Assembly: GCA_965230605.1 (NCBI GenBank)
Contig: CBDDLD010000004.1
Span: 558,001-622,000 of the forward strand
Length of the DNA: 64,000 bases
Reading direction: 5' to 3'
From: CBDDLD01 sp965230605
Lineage (GTDB): Bacteria; Bacteroidota; Bacteroidia; Flavobacteriales; Flavobacteriaceae
The notes beneath the pieces were generated by a model. The model ran no database searches. It was not told where the DNA came from and saw nothing but the letters and a program-made list of their open reading frames with translations. A program made the translations under genes and the position numbers. Positions 27,456-35,401 of this stretch are shown in pieces. How positions within the stretch are numbered: position 1 is the stretch's first letter; every line of letters begins with the position of its first letter.

Positions 27456-28790
27456 ATGGAGAATAACAGTATTTCAGTAGGATTAGACATAGGAACAACA
27501 AAGATTGTCGCTATGATTGGCCGTAAAAATGAATACGGTAAAGTTGAAATATTAGGTGTTGGTAAGTCTAAGAGTTTGGGAGTACACAGAGGTGTGGTTA
27601 ATAATATCACTCAGACTATTCAATCCATTCAGCAAGCTGTTCAAGAAGCAGAAGCTGCTGCGTCAGAAAAGATTGAAGAAGTAACGGTCGGTATTGCAGG
27701 GCAACATATAAGAAGCTTGCAGCATAGTGATTACATTACCAGAGCCAACTCTGAACTCGTTATAGACGAAACCGATATAGACCGTCTTATCAATCAGGTG
27801 CATAAGCTTGTTATGCTGCCTGGAGAGGAGATTATTCATGTATTACCGCAAGAGTTTAAGGTCGATGGACAAGCCGAAATAAAGGAGCCGGTTGGGATGT
27901 ATGGAGGACGACTTGAAGCTAATTTCCATGTGGTTGTTGGTCAGGTATCTTCGATAAGAAATATTGGGCGCTGTGTCAAAAGTTCAGGGTTACAATTAGA
28001 AGGTATTACTCTAGAGCCATTAGCATCAGCCAATGCGGTTTTAAGTCAGGAAGAAAAAGAAGCAGGAGTGGCTTTAATAGATATAGGTGGTGGGACCACA
28101 GATTTGGCAGTCTTCAAAGATGGTATCATCCGCCATACAGCGGTTATTCCTTTTGGAGGTAATGTCATAACTGAAGATATTAAAGAAGGATGTTCCATTA
28201 TTGAAAAACAAGCAGAGTTGCTAAAGATAAAGTTTGGATCAGCATGGCCGGGCGAAAATAAGGACAATGAGATTGTATCCATACCTGGTTTGAGAGGTAG
28301 AGATCCTAAGGAGATCACGCTAAAGAATTTGTCTAAGATTATCCATGCTCGCGTGGTGGAGATCATAGAACAAGTCTATGTGGAGATCAAAAATTACGGC
28401 CATGAAGAGCAAAAGAAAAAGTTAATTGCCGGGATTGTACTTACAGGAGGCGGAAGCCAACTTAAACACTTAAAACAGTTGGTAGAGTACATCACAGGCA
28501 TGGATACCAGAATAGGTTATCCTAATGAACATTTAGCAGGTGGGAGTGATGATGAAATTGCGAGTCCATTGTATGCTACTGCCGTTGGTTTGGTGATGGA
28601 TGGATTAAAACGTCAGGATCGCAAACAACAAGAGGACTTAGAAGAAGCATTAGAAGGTGATGCTAATGAAGAACCGGAATCTATAGAAGCACACAATGAC
28701 GAGGTGGTTAATGCTAAGGCAAAAGAACGCAGATCGTTTTTGGATAAATTGACAGAACGCGTCAAAGATTTTTTAGATAACGCAGAATAA
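27456..28790 (+). CDS. ftsA: Cell division actin-like protein FtsA
   Basis: 444 residues. Actin-fold nucleotide motifs GLDIGTTKIVAMIG near the start, ALIDIGGGTTDLAVF in the middle and IVLTGGGSQLKHLK later; the SHS2 (1C) domain lies around residues 85-165. A Glu-rich segment (about 388-415) leads to a C-terminal amphipathic stretch (RRSFLDKLTERVKDFLDN), which anchors FtsA to the membrane. It tethers FtsZ filaments. It lies 3 nt behind ftsQ and 44 nt ahead of ftsZ. Confidence 0.97.
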   Translation: MENNSISVGLDIGTTKIVAMIGRKNEYGKVEILGVGKSKSLGVHRGVVNNITQTIQSIQQAVQEAEAAASEKIEEVTVGIAGQHIRSLQHSDYITRANSELVIDETDIDRLINQVHKLVMLPGEEIIHVLPQEFKVDGQAEIKEPVGMYGGRLEANFHVVVGQVSSIRNIGRCVKSSGLQLEGITLEPLASANAVLSQEEKEAGVALIDIGGGTTDLAVFKDGIIRHTAVIPFGGNVITEDIKEGCSIIEKQAELLKIKFGSAWPGENKDNEIVSIPGLRGRDPKEITLKNLSKIIHARVVEIIEQVYVEIKNYGHEEQKKKLIAGIVLTGGGSQLKHLKQLVEYITGMDTRIGYPNEHLAGGSDDEIASPLYATAVGLVMDGLKRQDRKQQEDLEEALEGDANEEPESIEAHNDEVVNAKAKERRSFLDKLTERVKDFLDNAE

Positions 28791-28834
28791 TTAATTAATC
28801 AAACATATATAAAAACCCAAAACAAAAAGTAAAT

Positions 28835-30745
28835 ATGAGCAACGACAACGAATTTGGAAATATTGCTTTCGATTTACCAAAGAACCAATCCAACGTGATC
28901 AAAGTTATTGGAGTTGGTGGTGGTGGTAGTAATGCAATAAACCATATGTTTCAGCAGGGCATTAAAGGCGTTGATTTCGTGATTTGTAATACAGATGCAC
29001 AAGCATTACAAAATAGTGGAGTCCCAAACAAAATTCAATTAGGTGTTAACTTAACAGAAGGACTAGGTGCAGGTGCCAATCCGGATGTAGGTGAACAATC
29101 AGCATTAGAAAGCCTGGAGGATATCAGAAGAATGTTAACTACCAATACTAAAATGGTATTTATCACTGCTGGTATGGGAGGTGGTACCGGTACAGGTGCA
29201 GCCCCAATTATTGCCAAGATGGCAAAAGAATTAGATATCCTAACCGTAGGTATTGTAACGATTCCTTTCCAGTTTGAAGGAAAGATGAGAAACGAGCAAG
29301 CACAACGTGGTGTGGAAAATTTACGTCAACACGTAGATTCATTGGTTGTAATCAACAACAATAAGCTTAGAGAAGTGTATGGTAATCTTGGGTTTAAAGC
29401 CGGGTTCTCTAAGGCCGATGAAGTATTATCTACAGCGGCAAGAGGTATAGCAGAAGTAATTACACATCACTATACGCAAAACATCGATTTACGCGATGCT
29501 AAAACTGTATTAAGTAATAGCGGTACAGCAATTATGGGTTCTGCATCGGCATCAGGACAGACTAGAGCTCAGGATGCGATTATGAAAGCACTAGATTCGC
29601 CACTACTTAATGATAATAAGATTACAGGAGCTAAAAACGTATTGTTGCTCATCGTTTCAGGTTCGCAAGAGATCACTATTGATGAAATAGGAGAGATCAA
29701 TGACCACATTCAAAATGAAGCAGGTCATGGTGCCAATATCATTATGGGTGTAGGAGAAGATGAGTCTCTACAAGAATCGATTTCTGTAACAATTATTGCA
29801 ACAGGTTTTGATATCGATCAGCAAAATGAGATCACTAATACAGAAGCTAAAAAAGTGGTTCATGCCTTAGAGGAAGATCCAACGGAAGAAGATATTAATG
29901 TTCAAGAAAGAGATCCGGCAATCATTACTCCTGATATCGTACTGGAAACTGAAAAAGAAGCGCCAATCATACACACATTAATTGATGATGATCTTCAAGA
30001 TGAGGATGAAGATAAGCTTATCCCAACTACAGAATTCATTAAGAATATTAATGTAGTTTATGAAGAAGTTTTAGACGCTAAGGTGAATGAAGATGACTTC
30101 ATTATTACACCAATAGCCGCCGAGACAGAAGCACCAATTGAAGTTACTCAAGATAGCGAAGAGCAAATCACACTGACTTTCGACTTACCTATATCATCAA
30201 CAAAAGAACCAGAGAAGATCGAAGAGCCAGATCCGCAAGAGGAGAAAATGTTATTTCAACTCGATGAGGACGTGAAGGACATGAGTGTGAAAGACTATGT
30301 AGAGATCATCCCTGTGACAGAGGCTAATGAAGACGGAGAAGTGCGATATGCATTAGATGATTTTACCACGTTTGAATCCTCTATGAATACGCCAGATACT
30401 GAAGTTAAAGAAGAGATCGTTTTTGAAAAGAAAGTGATTCCTGCTGAAGAAACAGAAGAAGCAACAGAACAAGAAATAGACCCTATTAATAGCCCGATAT
30501 CTGAACTCTTAAAAGCTAGAGCAGATGAGCGTCGACGTAAAATGAAAGATTTCAACTATAAGTTTAACAACGCCAAAATAGATGAGATTGAAAAAGAACC
30601 TGCTTACAAAAGACAAGGTGTGGATTTAGAAGATGCACAGCATTCTTCAGAAACTAATACTTCCAGATTATCCGTTGGTACTGACGACAATGACGATATT
30701 CAATTGAGAAGTAATAATTCATTTTTACACGACAACGTAGATTAA
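28835..30745 (+). CDS. ftsZ: Cell division tubulin FtsZ with long acidic linker
   Basis: 636 residues, against about 380 in E. coli. The GTPase core (about 15-335) is orthodox: GVGGGGSNAIN, the tubulin signature G115-GGTGTGAA-P124, and NNNKLREVYG. From about 335 to 610 follows a linker very rich in Glu, Asp, Thr and Pro, presumably disordered, ending in a short tail (DDIQLRSNNSFLHDNVD) that likely binds FtsA and other partners. Long acidic linkers are normal for Bacteroidota. It is the last dcw gene and ends at the hairpin at 30785. Confidence 0.98.
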   Translation: MSNDNEFGNIAFDLPKNQSNVIKVIGVGGGGSNAINHMFQQGIKGVDFVICNTDAQALQNSGVPNKIQLGVNLTEGLGAGANPDVGEQSALESLEDIRRMLTTNTKMVFITAGMGGGTGTGAAPIIAKMAKELDILTVGIVTIPFQFEGKMRNEQAQRGVENLRQHVDSLVVINNNKLREVYGNLGFKAGFSKADEVLSTAARGIAEVITHHYTQNIDLRDAKTVLSNSGTAIMGSASASGQTRAQDAIMKALDSPLLNDNKITGAKNVLLLIVSGSQEITIDEIGEINDHIQNEAGHGANIIMGVGEDESLQESISVTIIATGFDIDQQNEITNTEAKKVVHALEEDPTEEDINVQERDPAIITPDIVLETEKEAPIIHTLIDDDLQDEDEDKLIPTTEFIKNINVVYEEVLDAKVNEDDFIITPIAAETEAPIEVTQDSEEQITLTFDLPISSTKEPEKIEEPDPQEEKMLFQLDEDVKDMSVKDYVEIIPVTEANEDGEVRYALDDFTTFESSMNTPDTEVKEEIVFEKKVIPAEETEEATEQEIDPINSPISELLKARADERRRKMKDFNYKFNNAKIDEIEKEPAYKRQGVDLEDAQHSSETNTSRLSVGTDDNDDIQLRSNNSFLHDNVD

Positions 30746-30784
30746 TAGCAAATTTAAGTTTAAGTGTTTCACACTTTCGTCAAG

Positions 30785-30817
30785 CCCGGAAAGTATCTCC
30801 ATCTTTCCGGGTTTTTT
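30785..30817 (+). terminator. Terminator of the dcw cluster
   Basis: Stem CCCGGAAAG / CTTTCCGGG with a 14-nt loop, followed by a T6 run, 39 nt after the ftsZ stop. It separates the 15-kb dcw cluster from the YqeY-like gene. Confidence 0.85.
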
Positions 30818-30863
30818 GTGTAGCATTTTTAGCTATAGCTCTACAATACTTTAATTTCTTTAG

Positions 30864-30871
30864 TATCTTCG
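30864..30871 (+). promoter_or_regulatory. Probable -7 box of the YqeY-like gene
   Basis: TATCTTCG differs from TAnnTTTG at one position and lies 24 nt ahead of the ATG at 30895. No convincing TTG sits at the right -33 distance. Confidence 0.4.
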
Positions 30872-30894
30872 CAGTTCTAAAATAGAATGTAATT

Positions 30895-31347
30895 ATGAGT
30901 TTACAGAGCGCTTTAATGACGGCAATGAAAGCAGCAATGCGAGATAAGGACCAAATGGCTTTAGCTGCACTTAGAGCTGTTAAATCAGAGATTTTATTGG
31001 CACAAACAGCAACAGGGTCTAAAGAAGAGTTAACAGAAGAGCAAGAAATTAAGATTTTATCAAAGCTGGTAAAGCAACGTAAGGATAGTGCTGCTATTTT
31101 TTCAGAGCAAGGACGTCAGGATTTGGCAGAACCTGAACTGGCTCAAGCAGAGGTAATCAGTCAATTTTTACCAGAACAATTAAGTGAAGATGACATAAAA
31201 ACGGCTGTAGTAAAAGTAATTGCTGATATTGGTGCTGAGGGCATGAAAGATATGGGGAAAGTGATGGGTATTGTAAGCAAAGAATTGGCAGGTAAGGCTG
31301 ATGGTAAAACCATCTCTACTATAGTTAAGGCCCAACTCATGGGATAA
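30895..31347 (+). CDS. GatB/YqeY domain protein
   Basis: 150 residues, a stand-alone YqeY-type helical protein. The family shares the tRNA-binding tail domain of GatB. Visible: SLQSALMTAMKAAMRDKDQ at the start and a GMKDMGKVMGIVSKELAGKADG segment that matches the end of the domain. The role of free YqeY proteins is unclear; an effect on tRNA-dependent amidation or translation is only suggested by homology. The gene stands alone after the dcw terminator, and tRNA-Arg follows 6 nt after its stop, so the two may share a transcript. Confidence 0.9.
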   Translation: MSLQSALMTAMKAAMRDKDQMALAALRAVKSEILLAQTATGSKEELTEEQEIKILSKLVKQRKDSAAIFSEQGRQDLAEPELAQAEVISQFLPEQLSEDDIKTAVVKVIADIGAEGMKDMGKVMGIVSKELAGKADGKTISTIVKAQLMG

Positions 31348-31353
31348 ATAAAT

Positions 31354-31427
31354 GGCCGTGTGGCGCAACTGAATAGCGCATCAGATTTCGGCTCTGAGGG
31401 TTGGGGGTTTGAATCCCTCCACGGTCA
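31354..31427 (+). tRNA. tRNA-Arg (anticodon TCG)
   Basis: Full cloverleaf by eye: acceptor GGCCGTG / CACGGTC (one G:U), D arm GCGC...GCGC, anticodon stem TCAGA / TCTGA with loop TTTCGGC (anticodon TCG at 34-36), T stem GGGGG / CCCTC with loop TTTGAAT, discriminator A. The CCA end is not encoded (CGA follows). 74 nt. It starts 6 nt after the YqeY-like gene stop and is followed by a 63-nt hairpin. Confidence 0.97.
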
Positions 31428-31432
31428 CGAAT

Positions 31433-31495
31433 AAACCAAAACACCCTGCTCGCAGATCAAGCTCGTTTGAATTTGTGAGCAGGGTGTTTTGGTTT
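31433..31495 (+). terminator. Long hairpin behind tRNA-Arg
   Basis: 22-bp stem (31433-31454 with 31474-31495) with a single non-Watson-Crick position, core CACCCTGCTC / GAGCAGGGTG, and a 19-nt loop that could form a small inner stem. It begins 6 nt behind the tRNA and ends in GGTTTT. It is much longer than needed for termination and could also be a processing signal; I call it the tRNA terminator with moderate certainty. Confidence 0.65.
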
Positions 31496-31496
31496 T

Positions 31497-31816
31497 CAAA
31501 GCGGAGCATTGAGGAACACGAGTGTAGCGAGTAATCCTGTTTCAAAGCGGAGCATTGAGGAACACGAGTGTAGCGAGTAATCCTGTTTCAAAGCGGAGCT
31601 TTGAGGAACACGAGTGTAGCGAGTAATCCTGTTTCAAAGCGGAGCATTGAGGAACACGAGTGTAGCGAGTAATCCTGTTTCAAAGCGGAGCATTGAGGAA
31701 CACGAGTGTAGCGAGTAATCCTGTTTCAAAGCGGAGCATTGAGGAACACGAGTGTAGCGAGTAATCCCAATTTCAAAGTGAGGCATTAAGGAATATGAGT
31801 CTAATTAATATTCCTC
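31497..31816. repeat. 46-bp tandem repeat array, six near-identical copies plus one decayed copy
   Basis: Copies start at 31497, 31543, 31589, 31635, 31681 and 31727 with an exact 46-bp period; a seventh, degenerate copy starts at 31774 and fades by about 31816. Copies 1-6 differ almost only at one site: copy 3 reads GAGCTTTGAGG where the others read GAGCATTGAGG. Each unit splits into two 23-nt halves that share a spaced AGC..GAG.AA pattern. There are no spacers, so this is not CRISPR, and no coding frame. The array and hairpin fill the gap between tRNA-Arg and the aspartyl protease gene. Confidence 0.95.
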
Positions 31817-31884
31817 AAATTATTTTTAGTATCATTGTGTAACACTAGACCCAATCTAAAGTCCTTAATAATAATTGTACGATT

Positions 31885-33051
31885 ATGAGAACCATTTTTA
31901 GCCTCGTTTTACTCCTCCTAATTAATAGTACATCATTAGCACAAGAACATGTAATTCCTTTTGAAGAAGACAATTGGGTATATGTTAATGTGAAGGTGAA
32001 TGATTCGGAAGAACCTTTGAGTTTCGTCTTTGATACCGGAGCTTCATCTACAGTGATCAGTGCAAAAGCAGCTGATAGGATAGGTATTAAAACCAATAGA
32101 ACAACCAATGTTAGTGGTGCTGGAGGAAATGAAAGTTATAAGCTAGCCTATGATCAAACGGTACATTTTGAGAGCTTTAGTTTAAAGAATTTGTCTTTAG
32201 TAATAGTAAACCTTAATCATTTAGCAGAACGCTCGGGGCGACCCATAGATGGTATTATTGGCTATGATGTGATTTCTAATTTTGTGACCCAATTGGACTT
32301 TGATGCTGATCAGATCAAGCTTTACAAGGATGTTAATGATGTATCTGGCATAGAGAATTACTCTAAAAAACGGATCAATGGGAACGCTACCATACCCATT
32401 GTACCAATACAGATGACCTTAAAGAATGGTAAGAAATTAAAAGGAAGATTTTTCTTTGACAGTGGTGCAAGTACCACACTTATTTTTACAAGCCCATTTG
32501 TAAAGAAATATGACTTAGAAGACAATATTGGCGATACTTTTTCCAATAAAAGCTCAGGGTTAACATCTACGACTTCTAACACTATTGGTCAGTTGGCTAC
32601 ACTTGATTTTAATGGTTTTGTGTTTGAAGATGTACCGGTGACTCTGTCTAAAGCTAAGCAAGGTGTTTTATCCAGAAAAAATGTGTCAGGAATCTTAGGT
32701 GCTGAAGTGATTAGTCGCTTTCAGATTGTGTTAGATTATAATAATAATGCTTTGTATTTTAAACCAAATAAGGCCATAAACAAACCTTTTAGGCGCAACT
32801 TATGTGGGTTTTCACCCATTAAGAAAGATGGGAAATTCTACATAGATTTTGTCGTTGAAAATTCTCCTGCTAATCGTATGGGAATTACAAAAGATGATGA
32901 ACTAATACGTGTTAATGACTATTTAGTTGAGGATATGAATGTAATTGAGGAACTATTGCAGCAAGAAGGAAAAACTATTGAACTCGAGCTCAAAAAATCG
33001 GATGGCAGGATAAAAGTATATCAACTTAAATTAGAGCGCCTCATTGGCTAG
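31885..33051 (+). CDS. Retropepsin-like aspartyl protease with PDZ domain, secreted
   Basis: 388 residues with a signal peptide ending near SLAQ (residue 20). Two retropepsin-like halves follow: the first has FVFD50-TGAS, the second FFFD192-SGAS, so one chain carries both catalytic aspartates, as in pepsin-like pseudo-dimers. A PDZ domain occupies about 300-388 (VVENSPANRMGITKDDELIRVN). It is probably a periplasmic or surface protease; substrate unknown. It stands alone between the 46-bp array and a bidirectional terminator. Bacteroidota carry many such proteins, usually uncharacterised. Confidence 0.88.
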   Translation: MRTIFSLVLLLLINSTSLAQEHVIPFEEDNWVYVNVKVNDSEEPLSFVFDTGASSTVISAKAADRIGIKTNRTTNVSGAGGNESYKLAYDQTVHFESFSLKNLSLVIVNLNHLAERSGRPIDGIIGYDVISNFVTQLDFDADQIKLYKDVNDVSGIENYSKKRINGNATIPIVPIQMTLKNGKKLKGRFFFDSGASTTLIFTSPFVKKYDLEDNIGDTFSNKSSGLTSTTSNTIGQLATLDFNGFVFEDVPVTLSKAKQGVLSRKNVSGILGAEVISRFQIVLDYNNNALYFKPNKAINKPFRRNLCGFSPIKKDGKFYIDFVVENSPANRMGITKDDELIRVNDYLVEDMNVIEELLQQEGKTIELELKKSDGRIKVYQLKLERLIG

Positions 33052-33071
33052 AAATATAGTATTTAAGATAT

Positions 33072-33105
33072 AAAAAACACCTGAGATCATCTCAGGTGTT
33101 TTTTT
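33072..33105. terminator. Bidirectional terminator between protease and SusCD operon
   Basis: Perfect 14-bp stem AAAAAACACCTGAG / CTCAGGTGTTTTTT with a 5-nt ATCAT loop, flanked by A and T runs so that it can stop transcripts from both convergent genes. Confidence 0.9.
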
Positions 33106-33129
33106 ATTGTTAGTAGTTATTATTTCATC

Positions 33130-33873
33130 TTAAGGATTCACGCAGAAATCTGTAGCTTCAGAAGCTCCAAATGTTCCACCTGATGCATGTGTAATAATAG
33201 AACACGTTACCGAGTAACTACCATTTCCGTATGCACAACAGATACCATCAGAGAATGCATCTGTGATTGTAAATGTGTAGCATCCATCTGGTAAGTTTAC
33301 TGTTTGTTCAAAAGTACCTGATGCACCTGGGTAAGGTCCTCCAGAAGCAACTACTGTTCCTGTACCTTGCTCAGCAATAGTCCAAGCTGTTTCTTCAGGA
33401 TAGTTGTCAAATGTAATCGATACAACAACATCATTACAGATCACTTCTCTAAAGTAAGTGATAGATACGGTGTCGAAGAATGATGTCTCACCTGCACCCG
33501 GGCTGATTGATAATACTAAGTCTTTAGTCTCACCATCAGGTCCTGTGATTGCAGACCAGTCAAACGATACCTCTAAAGTACCTGTGTGTGATCCTGCAGG
33601 AATAGTTACTGTTCCTACAGAGAACTCACCAGCAGACCCTGTACTAGAATCTACAGTAACGTTGAATGATCTTGCAGCGCTTGATGCAGTGGTAACATTC
33701 ACAGGAATGCTCAATACTAGGTCTTCTTGAGGAATAGATAAGGTGTAACTTGTCTCTCCAAAAGAAAGTGCTGTCTGTCCATTTTGGGCGTCAAATACCA
33801 CGCCTTCCCAATCACAACTTGCCAGTGTACCTAAGAAGAATACTGCTACTACTAATTTATATATGTTTTTCAT
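33130..33873 (-). CDS. Lipoprotein downstream of SusD, with Cys-rich C-terminal domain
   Basis: 247 residues; lipobox at TLASC, Cys20. The N-terminal half (about 35-145) looks like a beta-sandwich of the DUF4843/Calx-beta kind (SIPVNVTTASSAARSFNVTVD). The C-terminal half (about 148-247) has the pattern EETAWTIAEQGTGTVVASGG, LPDGCYTFTITDAFSDGICC and YGNGSYSV, a domain also found in secreted Bacteroidota proteins, often near Thr/Ser/Gly-rich repeats. Function unknown; the third-gene position behind susC-susD suggests a surface substrate-binding protein. It begins 25 nt after susD. Confidence 0.85.
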   Translation of the reverse strand: MKNIYKLVVAVFFLGTLASCDWEGVVFDAQNGQTALSFGETSYTLSIPQEDLVLSIPVNVTTASSAARSFNVTVDSSTGSAGEFSVGTVTIPAGSHTGTLEVSFDWSAITGPDGETKDLVLSISPGAGETSFFDTVSITYFREVICNDVVVSITFDNYPEETAWTIAEQGTGTVVASGGPYPGASGTFEQTVNLPDGCYTFTITDAFSDGICCAYGNGSYSVTCSIITHASGGTFGASEATDFCVNP

Positions 33874-33898
33874 AATTTATAGTGTTGTTTGGTTAATA

Positions 33899-35389
33899 TT
33901 AATAGCCAGGGTTTTGTTGAGATGCGATTCCAGGGTTACCATTGATTTCCACAATAGGAATTGGCAGTGCAAATCTAAAGTCGTTAGCTGGTAATGTACA
34001 CGCACCACTTTGCGTTGTACAATCTGTTAGATCTCTATCGATACCTCTGTTTGCTGCTACTCCTAAACGCTTAAGGTCCTTATAACGGTGTCCTTCAAAA
34101 CAAAGTTCTATACGACGCTCATCTAAGATACCTGCAAAAGCTTCAGCTTGTGACCCATAAGAAGGTGCTGCTTGGTTAGAACCAAAACGTGCATCTCTTA
34201 ACTGATCGATAAGTGCAGCTGCACCAGCTAAATCATTCTGTGCTGCTCTAGCTTCTGCTAAGATCAGTAACATCTCTGATGAACGAAATACTTTAAGGTC
34301 GTTCATCAATGGACGTCCTTCAGATCCCGGATACTTTTGAATGACTAAGATGTCAGTATTCACTGGATCTGGATCTGTATCATAGTTAGGATTGATCACA
34401 GATGATGGTGCTACGTTAACCGTAAAACGTACATCTGATGGATCTATAAGATTGAACAACCCTCTATCCATTTCAAAGAATGGTGATCCAGTTAGTGTGG
34501 CATCTACGAATGCAAATATTGAACCTGCCCATCCACCGGCATTAACATTACCGGTAGCGCCTTGACCATCGTAAGGGTCATTAATGGCACGCTCTAACTT
34601 AAAGATTACCTCTGTGTTATCTGCATCTAAGTACATTAACTGATACTGCGTAGTATTTGCTAATGGATACGATGCTAATAACTGAGACGCTAAGTTAGCT
34701 GCAGTTGTGTAATCTCCTCTAGTTGCAGCGGCTCTTGCTCTAAGGGCGTTAATGGCATCTCTTGAGATAAATGTTGCATTAGACTGCTCTGTACTTAAAC
34801 TTGCTGCCAGATCTAAATCCGAATTGATGTAATCCCAAAGTTCTCCAGTAGTATCTCTACTTGGCTGAATTCCTAATCCGGGAATAAAGTCAATAACCGG
34901 TGCTGCTAAAGCAGAATCATCTCTTGGATCTGGACTATAATAAGTTAATAACTCTAAGTTGGCATACGCTCTAATGGTATGTACTTGAGCCAAGATGTTA
35001 TTATATAGATCTTGCTCTGAAGCATCAGGTGTAATATTTGCTGCAGCTTCAATTAAGATCGTTGCACGGTTATTTACACGGAAGTTACGCACCCAAAAAT
35101 TAGCTGATGCCGCACTACCCGCATTCAATACAAAGTCATATAAGGCGAATCCTTGTCCACCAGAATCAAATCCTATAGATATTTCATCAGTAAAGTTCGC
35201 TGAGAATGATATTTCTGGTGTCACATCCCATTGATTATATACAGCTAAAAGTCCTAATTGAAGATCCTGAACAGATCTAAATGCATTGGCTGCATCCAAA
35301 CGTCCCGGTTGTCTGATGTCGATGGCGTCGTTACAACCCATTAGCACTGCTAAGAGTCCGACAAATAATAGTTTATTTATTTTTTTCAT
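33899..35389 (-). CDS. SusD/RagB-family surface nutrient-binding lipoprotein
   Basis: 496 residues; lipobox at VLMGC, Cys19. TPR-like helices of the SusD fold are apparent, with SusD-typical segments GRLDAANAFRSVQDLQLGLLAVYNQ cut at the first helix, IRAYANLELLTYY and, near the end, RRIELCFEGHRYKDLKRLG and NPGIASQQNPGY. SusD proteins form the lid over the SusC channel at the cell surface and capture glycans or peptides. It lies 12 nt behind susC. Confidence 0.96.
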   Translation of the reverse strand: MKKINKLLFVGLLAVLMGCNDAIDIRQPGRLDAANAFRSVQDLQLGLLAVYNQWDVTPEISFSANFTDEISIGFDSGGQGFALYDFVLNAGSAASANFWVRNFRVNNRATILIEAAANITPDASEQDLYNNILAQVHTIRAYANLELLTYYSPDPRDDSALAAPVIDFIPGLGIQPSRDTTGELWDYINSDLDLAASLSTEQSNATFISRDAINALRARAAATRGDYTTAANLASQLLASYPLANTTQYQLMYLDADNTEVIFKLERAINDPYDGQGATGNVNAGGWAGSIFAFVDATLTGSPFFEMDRGLFNLIDPSDVRFTVNVAPSSVINPNYDTDPDPVNTDILVIQKYPGSEGRPLMNDLKVFRSSEMLLILAEARAAQNDLAGAAALIDQLRDARFGSNQAAPSYGSQAEAFAGILDERRIELCFEGHRYKDLKRLGVAANRGIDRDLTDCTTQSGACTLPANDFRFALPIPIVEINGNPGIASQQNPGY

Positions 35390-35401
35390 AGTAATTATGT
35401 A

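Noticed and set aside
31497..31816. CRISPR array
   Set aside because: The 46-bp units follow each other directly with no unique spacers, the unit is longer than usual CRISPR repeats, and no cas genes are in the window.
31428..31816. tRNA-Arg as attachment site of an integrated element
   Set aside because: I saw no integrase gene and no duplicate of the tRNA 3' end downstream; the flanking genes look chromosomal.
34995..35234. Plus-strand frames within susC and susD
   Set aside because: They are antisense to clearly coding SusCD sequence and have no family features.
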